DNA of 64,000 nucleotides, from the NCBI RefSeq assembly GCF_002846365.1, contig NZ_PJMW01000002.1, forward strand, positions 2,604,001-2,668,000, given 5' to 3'. Shown here one piece after another: positions 16,266-25,027 of this stretch. A program made the position numbers and the translations under genes. The DNA comes from Nocardia fluminea. GTDB lineage: Bacteria; Actinomycetota; Actinomycetes; Mycobacteriales; Mycobacteriaceae. Below the pieces are notes generated by a model, which made no database searches, had not been told where the DNA came from, and was given only the letters and a program-made list of their open reading frames with translations. How positions within the stretch are numbered: the first letter of the stretch is position 1; each line of letters begins with the position of its first letter.

Positions 16266-17819
16266 ATGAACCACAACACCACTCAGCGCAGAGCCTGCGC
16301 GATCGCGGCCGCATGGCTGACAGTGACGGTCATCGGCGCGGCACCAGCCCTGGCCGAGCCCACCACCAGCCCACCTCGCCCGTCGACGACATCGGGCGAA
16401 CCTGCAACCTCGGCCTGTCCTGCCTTGTACGTGCTGGGCGTGCAGAACGGTGAGGAAGGCGCCGCCACCACCGTCGACACCGGCGATACCGGGGTGCTGG
16501 GCCAGGCCTTCGGGCGGATGGCCACCACAGTCGGCGCGGCGATCGCGCGGTCCTACATCGTCTTCGGCGCCGAGGTGAACACGGCGAACTACCCCGCAGC
16601 GGTGACCGCAGCGGCCGATCAGATCGAACAACGCGCCAGTGAGGTGATCGACCGGTGCCCATCGACACAGATCGCGGTCGCCGGCTATGCCCAAGGCGCT
16701 GCTGCGGCAGCAGTTTTCGCCGAAAAATCCGGGGCGGGTCGATCACGAGTGCCCGCAGAGAAGATCGCAGGGATCGCGTTGCTGGCCAACCCTTCACGAC
16801 GAGCAGCGACCGGCGCCCTGCCGGGCACCGACAACAGGGAAGCCCCTTCCGCTGCATCCGGCACGGACGGAACCGCGGTGTCGAAGATCAAGCTGACCAA
16901 CATCGGATTGTCCGGGGCAGGGATCGCCGCCAGCGCTACACCGACCAGCTACGGCTCGCTGGTCGGCCGGGTAGCCGATCTGTGCGTGGCCGGTGATGCC
17001 ACCTGCGATGTCCAGTCCGCGAGCCCGTTGCTGACCGCGGTCAGCAACATCGCCGGACAAACAGAGGGCAAGGACCCGGTCGCCGCGATCGCCACCGTCG
17101 CCCAAGCCCTGGCCTCCACCGCCTTCACCACCGCGGTCGGCGTCGTCAACGACGACATCACCGGCACCAGCTTGGACCAGCTCTCCTACACACCGAACCA
17201 AACTCTGGGCCAGCGCGTCGCGGCGGCGTCCTCACCGGCTGCCACCGCAACCACCGAGTCCGATGCTCTGTCAGCGCTGTTCAAGGTCGGCACGATCGGC
17301 TTCAACGCCGTGGTGTCGGTGGCGCAGAAGGTTTTCACCGCCACGACCATCGCTGAACTCGCCGCTGTCGGTCTGTCCAACCCCGCCGCCGCCGTCGCGG
17401 TGCTCGGCACGAAGGTCGCTGAGGCGGTGGTGGATCTGGTGCCGCCCCAGTCGATCAGTACATGGGTCAACGACGCGTTCGAGGCGATCACGTCCACGAT
17501 CACCGACCCCCAAGACCTGTACACGACCTCGGCGACTGCCCAATACAGCAACGCCACCGGGCGACGCAGCAGCTACAGCACCGTCTCGGTGACTGCCAGC
17601 GGCGATACCCCGCTGGCCGCGACCACTTCGTGGTTCACCGCGATCGCCCACGACCTGGCCGCCCAGGCGACGTCATCGACGAAGCAACCGACGCCCTCGA
17701 GCGGCGTGACGTCTTCGACTCATCCACACCCGGCACCCTCGCCCACCGCAGCGAAAACCTCTGCCAAACAGACCAATTCGGAATCGGTCGCCACCAGCCC
17801 GCCGGTGGCGCACCCCTAG
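16266..17819 (+). CDS. Secreted cutinase-like protein lacking catalytic Ser and His
   Basis: The 517-residue protein has a signal peptide (AIAAAWLTVTVIGAAPALA) and a cutinase fold in the same order as the gene at 13838: CPALYVLGVQ, AVAGYAQGAAAAA, GSLVGRVADLCVAGD and SWFTAIAHDLA. The nucleophile Ser is Ala142 (GYAQGA) and the catalytic His region GRHNGY is GRRSSY (Arg434). A ~70-residue Ser/Thr/Pro-rich tail (SSTHPHPAPSPTAAKTSAK) follows, suited to crossing the cell wall. It probably binds envelope lipids rather than cleaving them. AAAGGAAG precedes the ATG. Confidence 0.78.
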   Translation: MNHNTTQRRACAIAAAWLTVTVIGAAPALAEPTTSPPRPSTTSGEPATSACPALYVLGVQNGEEGAATTVDTGDTGVLGQAFGRMATTVGAAIARSYIVFGAEVNTANYPAAVTAAADQIEQRASEVIDRCPSTQIAVAGYAQGAAAAAVFAEKSGAGRSRVPAEKIAGIALLANPSRRAATGALPGTDNREAPSAASGTDGTAVSKIKLTNIGLSGAGIAASATPTSYGSLVGRVADLCVAGDATCDVQSASPLLTAVSNIAGQTEGKDPVAAIATVAQALASTAFTTAVGVVNDDITGTSLDQLSYTPNQTLGQRVAAASSPAATATTESDALSALFKVGTIGFNAVVSVAQKVFTATTIAELAAVGLSNPAAAVAVLGTKVAEAVVDLVPPQSISTWVNDAFEAITSTITDPQDLYTTSATAQYSNATGRRSSYSTVSVTASGDTPLAATTSWFTAIAHDLAAQATSSTKQPTPSSGVTSSTHPHPAPSPTAAKTSAKQTNSESVATSPPVAHP

Positions 17820-17821
17820 AC

Positions 17822-17898
17822 CCCTTCGGAGCACGACCAGAGTTACTGGGCTTTCCCCCGCCGGATCAGTGGCTCTTCCAGCGGCGTGCTCCGAAGGG
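17822..17898 (+). repeat. 14-bp inverted repeat with 49-bp loop
   Basis: Arms CCCTTCGGAGCACG and CGTGCTCCGAAGGG are perfect complements and enclose 49 bp. The element fills most of the gap between the cutinase-like gene and the next start at 17936. It can form an RNA hairpin that controls downstream expression, or a DNA site such as an origin of transfer. Confidence 0.7.
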
Positions 17899-17935
17899 CC
17901 CGACCACAACCCAGCTGATCGAGGAGGTGAACAAC

Positions 17936-18616
17936 ATGCCCACCGACGACCTGAGCCGCAACCATGGTGCCGCCTGGCTACACAGCCCCGACAGCCCAGA
18001 ACCACATTCAGACGAACCCCAGCGGGTCGACCAGCACATCGACAGCCAAGCGGGACAGCACGGGCAGTACCGGGGGCGGGCGCACCGCTTCCGGATTGTC
18101 GGGATCAGTGCCGCCTTCTTGAGCGTTGTCGCCGGATCGGCTGCGGCCCTCGCGGTGAGCATGTCGGGCGGGAGCGAGGACCGTGCCGACGCCTCCTCGA
18201 CAACCTCGGCCCCGCAGACGGGCACCACCTCCGTCGTGGTTGCCACAGAGCGGGCCTGTGCAGGGGTGACCGCTCAGATCGCGACGGCCGGTGCCGGTGA
18301 CACCGCGACTGTCGCGGGCGTGATCGCGGCGTTCGAACACGCCTACTACGTGACCCGCAGTGCTGAACAAGTCCTGCGGTTGACGAGTCCGCAGGCCGGG
18401 CTCGCACACGAACCGCTGGCCGCCGCTATCACCGCGCTGCCGATCGGCACCACCCACTGTGTCGGCGTCACCTCGATCGCGGAGAACACCGCCGAGGTCC
18501 ATCTGGTGGAGCTGCATCCGGATGGCCGCCGCTTCGACTACCTGCAGGTGATCAACGTATCCGCCGTCGGCCCCGCCGGGTTGGTCATCACCAACATTCA
18601 GAAGCGAGGCAGCTGA
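17936..18616 (+). CDS. Single-pass membrane protein, extracytoplasmic domain shared with the gene at 63251
   Basis: The 226-residue protein has a ~50-residue cytoplasmic part, one membrane helix (GISAAFLSVVAGSAAALAVS) and an extracytoplasmic domain with two cysteines. The core, VIAAFEHAYYVTRSAEQVLR, ALPIGTTHCVGVTS and a C-terminal beta strand, matches IFAFQYAYYVQRSATKARE and SVPVGTRYCATVVP of the protein at 63251-64000. The fold is reminiscent of NTF2/VirB8-like transfer proteins. GAGGAGGTGA precedes the ATG. Its place in the operon suggests a periplasm-facing T4SS component. Confidence 0.65.
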   Translation: MPTDDLSRNHGAAWLHSPDSPEPHSDEPQRVDQHIDSQAGQHGQYRGRAHRFRIVGISAAFLSVVAGSAAALAVSMSGGSEDRADASSTTSAPQTGTTSVVVATERACAGVTAQIATAGAGDTATVAGVIAAFEHAYYVTRSAEQVLRLTSPQAGLAHEPLAAAITALPIGTTHCVGVTSIAENTAEVHLVELHPDGRRFDYLQVINVSAVGPAGLVITNIQKRGS

Positions 18617-19266
18617 TGCATGCCTTGACCTTGCGCGCGCACCCCCTCGCTGGGATCGGCAGCCGCCGTCTGGACCCGGCCACTGTGAGCCCTCCAGATC
18701 GCGTCGCCAGTATCCGCACCGAGCCCCTGCCGACGACCCGAGCGCATCCACCGGTGGTCGCGATCGTCGGCGCTCACGGCGGAGCCGGCACCTCGACGCT
18801 CGCTCGGTGGTGGGCGCCAGCGGCGGACTGTGGGCAGTCCTGGCCTGGGTCGGTGCAGACGACGCAGCGGGTCGTCGTGGCGGCGCGGCTGTGTCTGCCG
18901 GGGTTGGTCGCGTGTGCAGATCGACTACGCGAATGGCATGTCGGTACCGCTCCTGGCGGTGTCGAGGTCGTCGGTGTCGTGCTCAGTGCTGCCCGGCCTG
19001 GGCGAGTACCGGCGCCGGTACGCCGTTATCGCGCCGTGGTCGAGGACCTGGCCGAACAGGTGTGGGACATCGGCTGGCATGACGAGCTCATCGAACGCGA
19101 ACTGGCCGAGCTCGCCGAGTTCAGCCCGTTCGACCCAGTCCCGCAACGGCGCGCCCGCCTGACTCAAGCGGTGCCCCTCGATGTTCATCACGTCGGCAGC
19201 GAGCTCATCGACGCTCTCGCGCGCGCCACGAAAAAGCTTATCGAACAACAGGATTCGGAGAGATAA
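18616..19266 (+). CDS. ParA/MinD-like protein with degenerate P-loop
   Basis: The 216-residue protein has one recognisable motif, VVAIVGAHGGAGTSTLARWW, in the position of a deviant Walker A (normally KGGxGKT). Both lysines are replaced, by His and Thr, so ATP hydrolysis is doubtful. VVGVVLSAARPGRVPAPVRR and the helical C-terminus are compatible with a reduced MinD-like fold. The ATG overlaps the previous stop. Proteins of this kind accompany actinobacterial T4SS genes; a role in localising or assembling the machine is inference. Confidence 0.55.
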   Translation: MHALTLRAHPLAGIGSRRLDPATVSPPDRVASIRTEPLPTTRAHPPVVAIVGAHGGAGTSTLARWWAPAADCGQSWPGSVQTTQRVVVAARLCLPGLVACADRLREWHVGTAPGGVEVVGVVLSAARPGRVPAPVRRYRAVVEDLAEQVWDIGWHDELIERELAELAEFSPFDPVPQRRARLTQAVPLDVHHVGSELIDALARATKKLIEQQDSER

Positions 19267-19268
19267 CC

Positions 19269-19565
19269 ATGTCCGTTCTATCCGTGGTGGGTGACAGCGT
19301 GTCTGTGCTGGCCCAAGAGATCAAGGTCAACCCGACCATCCCGCCGGGCGGAGACAAACTGACCAACCTCGTGGGGTACTTGTCGTGGCTGGTCATCTTG
19401 GCCGGGGTCGCAGCCCTGATCTATGCCGGTGGCAAGTTCGGGTGGGAGCGCTGGCACGGCGGCGCGGTCGAATCACCCAAGATCGTGTTCGCGGCCATGG
19501 TCGGCGGGATCATCGCCACCTCTGCTGGCGCCATCATGAACGCCGCCGTCACCGGAGGTTCCTGA
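19269..19565 (+). CDS. Two-helix membrane protein, VirB2/TrbC-like
   Basis: The 98-residue protein has two hydrophobic helices (LVGYLSWLVILAGVAALIYA and FAAMVGGIIATSAGAIMNAA) separated by a short basic-acidic loop. This matches the size and layout of VirB2/TrbC-type pilin subunits and of small membrane proteins at the same place in actinobacterial T4SS operons. It starts 2 bp after the previous stop. Confidence 0.6.
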   Translation: MSVLSVVGDSVSVLAQEIKVNPTIPPGGDKLTNLVGYLSWLVILAGVAALIYAGGKFGWERWHGGAVESPKIVFAAMVGGIIATSAGAIMNAAVTGGS

Positions 19566-19566
19566 C

Positions 19567-20433
19567 ATGCAGGCACCTCAGTTCAGCCACGAATCCCCCA
19601 GCAGCGCACCAGATCCGCGCACCGTGACTATCACCGCGGCCGACGGCACAGCGCTGCCGGCGACCCGCTTCGGGAAACCGGACGCCACCCTGACTGTCGT
19701 CTATCTGCCCGGACCGCTGGCCAGCGCAGCGCATTTCTCGCCCATGATCACTGTGGTCGACAGACATTTCAGCGCAGACACCGCGCAATTGGTCTACGAC
19801 CAGCGCGGTCACGGCAACGACCTTCCGCTGGCGTCGGGCCGGGCGGGGATGGCTCAACTGGTCGAGGACCTGAACACGGTGATTTCCCACGCGGGAGGTC
19901 GCGTCGTGTTGGTGGTGCATTCGCTGGCAGCGATCGTGGCGCAGGAATGGCTTTACCATCATCGACGCGACCAGACCCGCCGCGTCGCTGCGATCGTCGC
20001 GATCGGACCGGTCACCGAACTACCCGATCACGATGGGGTACTGACCGCGCACCCGACCGGGGTGGCCCGCCAAGCAGGTGCCCGTCTCATCCACGACCTT
20101 TCCACGGCATTGGGTGAGCGGGGCCTTCACACCGAGGCCGAGATCGAGTCCGCCCGCCGAACACTGCGTGCGTATAGGCGATGCGGTGCCGATCTGGCAG
20201 TGGTCGAGGATCTGTTGCGCGCAACACCGACCTGGATCGTGGCTGGACGAGCGGACCCGGTGGCGGACTACGAGCGCGTCAAGGAACTCGCCGAGACGGT
20301 GTGGGCCGAAATGAGCAGCTTGCGCGCCGGAGGCCATGACCTTGCCCGCACCTTTCCCTGGCTGCCCGCCGCCGCGGTGTCCTCCGCGATCCGCGCGGCT
20401 CACGACGCCGACAGGTTCGGGGGTGGCTGGTGA
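19567..20433 (+). CDS. Alpha/beta hydrolase
   Basis: The 288-residue protein has the hydrolase fold with VYDQRGHGND, a nucleophile elbow VVHSLAAI (Ser present, the usual following Gly changed to Ala), the acid in VAGRADPVADYE and a His in RAGGHDLARTF. It is therefore probably active on an unknown ester or amide. No signal peptide is seen. It is inserted between two small membrane protein genes of the T4SS and overlaps the next start by 4 bp, so it is part of the operon rather than a stray gene. Confidence 0.75.
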   Translation: MQAPQFSHESPSSAPDPRTVTITAADGTALPATRFGKPDATLTVVYLPGPLASAAHFSPMITVVDRHFSADTAQLVYDQRGHGNDLPLASGRAGMAQLVEDLNTVISHAGGRVVLVVHSLAAIVAQEWLYHHRRDQTRRVAAIVAIGPVTELPDHDGVLTAHPTGVARQAGARLIHDLSTALGERGLHTEAEIESARRTLRAYRRCGADLAVVEDLLRATPTWIVAGRADPVADYERVKELAETVWAEMSSLRAGGHDLARTFPWLPAAAVSSAIRAAHDADRFGGGW

Positions 20434-20660
20434 TTGCCGAACCGCTGCCCGCGCAGGTGCTGGCGCCGCTGACACAGCTGGTGAACTGGCTGGCTTGGTT
20501 CGTGCTGCTGCTGTGTGTGGCTCGCGCGACCTTCGTCGGCGGCCAACTCGCCCTCCGGATCTACCGCGAAGAAGCGATCGAAGGCTTCATCGGATCCCTC
20601 GCTGCCGCCGCACTTCTCGGCTCGGCCAGTGCCCTGGCCATCGCCATCCTCCCTACCTGA
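20430..20660 (+). CDS. Small two-helix membrane protein
   Basis: A GTG overlapping the hydrolase stop opens a 76-residue frame with hydrophobic helices at LVNWLAWFVLLLCVARATFV and FIGSLAAAALLGSASALAIA, joined by LRIYREE. The design is the same as that of the 98-residue protein at 19269, so the two may be paired pilin-like or channel subunits. Confidence 0.6.
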   Translation: MIAEPLPAQVLAPLTQLVNWLAWFVLLLCVARATFVGGQLALRIYREEAIEGFIGSLAAAALLGSASALAIAILPT

Positions 20661-20676
20661 AACGCAGGACACCCCT

Positions 20677-21321
20677 ATGCCACAGAAACTTTCGGTACGC
20701 GGTCATCGGACGATCGCCGTCTGGATCGTGCTTGCCGTGGCGGTAATCGCCGCCACCAGTTGTGCGGACATCGACGCGGGCGGAGACCTGCGCACGCCAG
20801 CCACCACGGACGTTACGCAGCTGATTCCCCGTGAGTTGAGTTGGCGGGCCTACCGAGGCATCGACCTGCCGGTCGCAGTGCAAGGCCCCCGCGTAGTCGA
20901 TGGTGCGATCGCCTCGGACTTCGACCGGTCTCCGGTCGGTGCCGCACTGGCAGCGATCCACGCGACCGTGCGCGTGTCGGTCGCAGCGGACGGTCAGTGG
21001 GCCTCGGTCGGGCAACGCATGATCGCCCCCGGGCGAGGACGCGACACATGGGCGACAGCTCGCGCCCAGATCTCGATCACTACCCCCGCCACTGACATGG
21101 TGCCTCGCATCCTCGGCTACCTCGTCACGGCCTACGCCGACACCGAAGCGCAGGTTCAGACCTACTCCACGTATCCGGACCGCTCGATCACCCGCAACAC
21201 CGCCACCGTCATCTGGGCCACCGACGGGTGGCGACTGCGACTGCCCGACACGGTGACCGAAAGCCCTGTCGCCGCAGTGGATTCCGTGCCCAACGACATG
21301 GTCGCCCTGCCGAAACCGTGA
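20677..21321 (+). CDS. Membrane-anchored or lipoprotein transfer protein, copy A
   Basis: The 214-residue protein has an N-terminal hydrophobic segment ending in VIAATSCAD, a plausible lipobox. The exported domain contains VDGAIASDFDRSPVGAALAA, PRILGYLVTAYADTE and a final VIWATDGWRLRLPD. The next gene encodes a protein with the same plan. These resemble exported T4SS-associated proteins of Nocardia and Streptomyces without known activity. Confidence 0.65.
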   Translation: MPQKLSVRGHRTIAVWIVLAVAVIAATSCADIDAGGDLRTPATTDVTQLIPRELSWRAYRGIDLPVAVQGPRVVDGAIASDFDRSPVGAALAAIHATVRVSVAADGQWASVGQRMIAPGRGRDTWATARAQISITTPATDMVPRILGYLVTAYADTEAQVQTYSTYPDRSITRNTATVIWATDGWRLRLPDTVTESPVAAVDSVPNDMVALPKP

Positions 21322-21333
21322 GGACTAGTTCTG

Positions 21334-22131
21334 ATGCGTTCGAATCGAACCCTGCTCATTTTGCTCAGCATCATCGCCGCCGTGGTGATCGCCGTGTTCG
21401 TCCTGACCGTCACTGGCGGCGACCAGCCTGACACCGCCCGACCCCCTGCGCAGGGCGGACAGCCCACGACGACCGCCACGCCGCCGCCGACACCTTCATC
21501 AGCGCGTCCGCCAACAGTCGACATGTTCGGCAACCGTCTCGAAGTCCCGGTTGAGGAAGCCGGTGCGGTGTTGCCGCAAATTGCCGAGGATCGGATCGAA
21601 CCGACGCGATCTGATTTCCTGACCGCGGCACCTGCTCGACTGCAGTGGCAGCGGATCTGGAACGGCGCGGCCGTGCCGGTCTCAGGCAGCGACGGCCCTG
21701 CCCGCATCGACGCCGGTGTGGCGGCGGGATTCGCCCACACACCACAAGGTGCGGCGCTGGCGGCGATGGACGCGATCGGGAGGGTCTACGGCGCACCGGA
21801 ACCGATCTGGCGAAACGTAGTGCGCGACCGTTTTTACGGTGGCGGCGACACGTTGATCGACCAGTTCGACCGTTCCCGGGCCAGCGCCCCGGATATGGCC
21901 CGCTACGTCACTGTCCCCGAAGGAGTGCGGGTCCAACCCGACTACCGCGAAGACTTAGCCGTGGTTCAGCTCGCGGTCCGTTCTACGACTGGGTACGCGA
22001 TCGCGACCTGGCCGATGGTCTGGGTCGACGGGGATTGGCGAATCCGCACGCCCGACGACATCGAAACGCTTTGGCGCCCAGCCACACCCACTGCCTCAAC
22101 GGCTGGATTCGGTCGCTGGAGGCAGTCGTGA
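21334..22131 (+). CDS. Membrane-anchored transfer protein, copy B
   Basis: The 265-residue protein has an N-terminal helix (LLILLSIIAAVVIAVFVLTV), a Pro/Thr-rich linker, and an exported domain with IDAGVAAGFAHTPQGAALAA and IATWPMVWVDGDWRIRTPDD. These correspond to VDGAIASDFDRSPVGAALAA and VIWATDGWRLRLP of the preceding gene, so the two are diverged tandem duplicates. They probably act outside the membrane as a pair. Confidence 0.65.
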   Translation: MRSNRTLLILLSIIAAVVIAVFVLTVTGGDQPDTARPPAQGGQPTTTATPPPTPSSARPPTVDMFGNRLEVPVEEAGAVLPQIAEDRIEPTRSDFLTAAPARLQWQRIWNGAAVPVSGSDGPARIDAGVAAGFAHTPQGAALAAMDAIGRVYGAPEPIWRNVVRDRFYGGGDTLIDQFDRSRASAPDMARYVTVPEGVRVQPDYREDLAVVQLAVRSTTGYAIATWPMVWVDGDWRIRTPDDIETLWRPATPTASTAGFGRWRQS

Positions 22132-23558
22132 CCAGCATCCTCGCCGCACCGGTCGCACCGGGAGATGGTGTCCACGCCCAACTGCCCGATATCGCCTGTG
22201 TCGCGGTGCCCGGGATAAAGGAGGCGTGCCAACTCGCAGATGCGGCTGGGGGCGTGGCTGAGGCGGCGAGCGACTCGGTGATCGGTGGCATCGCAGACGA
22301 TCTCATAGAGAGCCTCGTGACGGCGCTGCGGTTGGTGATGGCATGGTGGACGACCTTTCCGTCGCCGGAACTCACGACCTCCCAGGGCCAGCCCGCCCCG
22401 GTACTCGCCCAGATCCGCGAATACACCAGCGGTCTACAGGTGGTGCTGTTGACGGCCGGGATCATATTCGCGGCCGCGCGACTGGCATTGGCCAAGCGTG
22501 GTGCCGCAGCGGGGGAAGCTCAGGAGAGCTTTCTGATGTTGGCGCGAGCAACGTTCGGCGCGATGACCTTCGGTGTGTTGATCACTGTCGCGACTACGGC
22601 TGGCGACGAATTCGCAGACTGGGTCGTCTTCGACGCCGCTCGCGGTGACCTCGATACCGCCGTCGGTCGCATCGCCGATCCGCGGATCACGGGCAACCTC
22701 GGCCACGGGATCCTGCTCGTTCTCAGCGTGCTCGGGTTGATCAGTATGTTGGTTCAGCTCGTCATGCTGGTCGTTCGACAGGCCCTGCTGGTTGTGGTTG
22801 TCGCGGTGATTCCGATGGCGGCAGCGGCGTCGGGGACCGGGCCGGGTTCGCAAGCCTACAAGCGGTTGGTGGCGTGGTCGCTGGCGTTCGTGCTGTGGAA
22901 GCCGGTCGGAGCGTTGGTCTATGCGATCGCGTTCACCGTCACCGGCAGTGGCGACGAGCCAGATCCCCAGATGATCTTGCTGGGAGTGATCTTGATGGTG
23001 ATGAGCGTGATCGTGCTACCAGCGCTGATCCGCTTGATCGCACCAGCAGTGGCCACGCTCGGCGGCGGAGGCGGAGCGGCATCAGCGTTGGCCGGCGCTG
23101 GCGCGGGTATCGCGATGTCGGCGGTCGGCAGCGGCGGATCGCAGGCCAGAAAGATGTCCGAGGCTCAAAACTCTGGTCCATCGGCCGGATCAACGAGCCG
23201 GACAGGCTCACCGCCTTCTGGGCCGAATGGTGCTGGCGGGGCGCGGCCGATGGCAGCGAGTTCGGGAACGCCGTCTAGCGGGACAGGCTCCGCGCCGGGT
23301 GGCGGCGGGTCTATGTCAGCAGGTCCGGTTGGGGGTGGTTCGCGTGCTGGCGGGGCTTCTGCAGCGGGTGCCGGTGGTTCGGGCAATGCGGCCGCTGCCG
23401 GTGCGATGGGCGCGGGTCCTGCGGGTGGGGCGATGTTAGGCGCCCAACTCGCAGGCGGCGCGCTGCGAGGCACTGCTTCGGCCGCTCAAAGCTCTATTCC
23501 GGAGTCGTCGCCACAGATGGATCCCGATGCCCTCGGTCCCGGGGAGGTTCGGCGATGA
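22128..23558 (+). CDS. VirB6/TrbL-like polytopic membrane protein
   Basis: The 476-residue protein has about six membrane helices between residues 100 and 320 (VVLLTAGIIFAAARLALAK, GHGILLVLSVLGLISMLVQL, LLVVVVAVIPMAAAAS, MVMSVIVLPALIRLI) and a ~130-residue glycine/serine-rich C-terminal tail. The region around KRLVAWSLAFVLWKPVGALV is typical of actinobacterial TrbL/VirB6 proteins, which form the inner-membrane channel of T4SSs. The GTG start overlaps the previous stop, and the stop overlaps the SCO6880-like gene. Confidence 0.8.
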   Translation: MTSILAAPVAPGDGVHAQLPDIACVAVPGIKEACQLADAAGGVAEAASDSVIGGIADDLIESLVTALRLVMAWWTTFPSPELTTSQGQPAPVLAQIREYTSGLQVVLLTAGIIFAAARLALAKRGAAAGEAQESFLMLARATFGAMTFGVLITVATTAGDEFADWVVFDAARGDLDTAVGRIADPRITGNLGHGILLVLSVLGLISMLVQLVMLVVRQALLVVVVAVIPMAAAASGTGPGSQAYKRLVAWSLAFVLWKPVGALVYAIAFTVTGSGDEPDPQMILLGVILMVMSVIVLPALIRLIAPAVATLGGGGGAASALAGAGAGIAMSAVGSGGSQARKMSEAQNSGPSAGSTSRTGSPPSGPNGAGGARPMAASSGTPSSGTGSAPGGGGSMSAGPVGGGSRAGGASAAGAGGSGNAAAAGAMGAGPAGGAMLGAQLAGGALRGTASAAQSSIPESSPQMDPDALGPGEVRR

Positions 23559-25027
23559 GCACACGGATGTATGGGCGCTGGGAGCAGCCGCGTTCGGCCG
23601 GGTTCTTCGGTCTGACTTGGGGGGTTTCGCTTCTCGGGCTCGGCTTGATCATCACGGTGATGGTGTCGTTCATGATCACCCGCTCGCTGGAATTCGCAGG
23701 CGCTGTCCTGCTCGGTGCGGCGGTGGTGTTCGTCCCGCTGGCGGTGACGCGCAATGGGCGTACCGGTTGGGAACTGTTGCTGCTGAGGGTTCAGTTCGCC
23801 CGCGCTCGTTCTCGCGGCGAGCTGACCTACCGGTCCGGGCGGTTCTCCCGGCTTCCGGGTTTGGCGAAACTTCCTGGGTTGATGGCTGATTCGCGCCTGA
23901 CCGAGTACGAGACCCCAGGTGGGAAGCGGTTCGCGATGCTGCATATCCGGCGCAGCGATCACTACACGGTGATCGTGCGGGTGATCCCGCGCGGCAAGGA
24001 ACTCGTCGACCAAGCCCAAATCGATTCCTGGGTCGATGGATTCGGCCAATTCCTGGCCGCGCAAAGCCGTGGCGGAGAAGTCGTCGCGGTGACCGCGGTG
24101 CTGGACAACACCGTCGAAACCCGATTGAAGCAAACCCAGGAAGTCACCCGCCTGATCCGCCCGAACGCCCCTGACTTCGCCAAGGCTGTGATGAAGGAAG
24201 CCGCCGCTGACAGCGGCGGGGTCGGGGTGCGGATCGAAGCTCGTATCGCGATCACCTACCGGGCGATCGGCAAAGGCCGTATTCGCCGTGACCAGGCCGA
24301 GCAGGCCCGCGAGATCGGGCAACGACTGCAATCGGTGCTGTCGCAGCTCGCCCGTGCCGGCCTGCCCGCCACACCCCTGCACGCGTGGGAAGTGCTCGGC
24401 TTGGTGCGCAGTCGATTCGACCTCGCTTCGCAGCGCGATGTCGAGGCGGCCGGGGCGCAGATCGTGGAGTCGCAGTCGTGGGATTCGGTCGGCCCGCTCG
24501 CCCATCATGATCGGTGGGATCACTACATCCACGACGGCGCCCGCTCGATCACCTGGGAGATGGACGGTGCACCCCGCGGGGCGGTGATGGAAACCGTCCT
24601 CGAAGAGCTCCTGCGCCCGCGCCCGGACATGCCTCGCAAACGGGTCGCGATCGTCTACCGCCTGCATTCGGCGGCTGAAGCGACGTCGTTGGTGGACTCG
24701 GACTTCCGCGACGCGGTCGCCGCCGAGCAAACCGAACGGGGGATCTCGTCGGCGGCGGCGCGGATTCGGGTCGGTAACACCTCGGCCGCGCGGGAGGAGC
24801 AAGCGCGCGGGGCGGGGTTGACCCGGTTCGGGGTGTTGGTGACGGTGACCGATCACCTCGACGCCGACCTGCCCGGAATCGAGGCCTCGGTCAAAGGAAT
24901 GGCGGCGGCGTCGCGGTTAACGGTGCGCCGCTGCTACGGCTACCAGGCCGCGGGGTTCGCCGCCTCGCTCGGGATCGGGTTGATCTTGCCCGAACACGCT
25001 TCTATCTCCAAGCGGGTGTCGGGATGA
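23555..25027 (+). CDS. SCO6880-family T4SS protein
   Basis: The 490-residue protein starts with RMYGRWEQPRSAGFFGLTWG, two membrane helices, then a long soluble part (YRSGRFSRLPGLAKLPGLMA, ALHIRRSDHYTVIVRV-like segment, HDRWDHYIHDGARSITWEMD). This is the pattern of SCO6880 proteins, which lie directly before the VirB4-like ATPase in actinobacterial T4SS loci and contain a PrgI-like membrane part. It overlaps both neighbours by 4 bp. It probably anchors the VirB4-like ATPase. Confidence 0.85.
   Translation: MSTRMYGRWEQPRSAGFFGLTWGVSLLGLGLIITVMVSFMITRSLEFAGAVLLGAAVVFVPLAVTRNGRTGWELLLLRVQFARARSRGELTYRSGRFSRLPGLAKLPGLMADSRLTEYETPGGKRFAMLHIRRSDHYTVIVRVIPRGKELVDQAQIDSWVDGFGQFLAAQSRGGEVVAVTAVLDNTVETRLKQTQEVTRLIRPNAPDFAKAVMKEAAADSGGVGVRIEARIAITYRAIGKGRIRRDQAEQAREIGQRLQSVLSQLARAGLPATPLHAWEVLGLVRSRFDLASQRDVEAAGAQIVESQSWDSVGPLAHHDRWDHYIHDGARSITWEMDGAPRGAVMETVLEELLRPRPDMPRKRVAIVYRLHSAAEATSLVDSDFRDAVAAEQTERGISSAAARIRVGNTSAAREEQARGAGLTRFGVLVTVTDHLDADLPGIEASVKGMAAASRLTVRRCYGYQAAGFAASLGIGLILPEHASISKRVSG

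Noticed and set aside
23486..24856. Open frame of 456 codons on the minus strand
   Set aside because: It is the antisense of the SCO6880-like gene, whose start, overlaps and family pattern are clear. The antisense translation has no domain.
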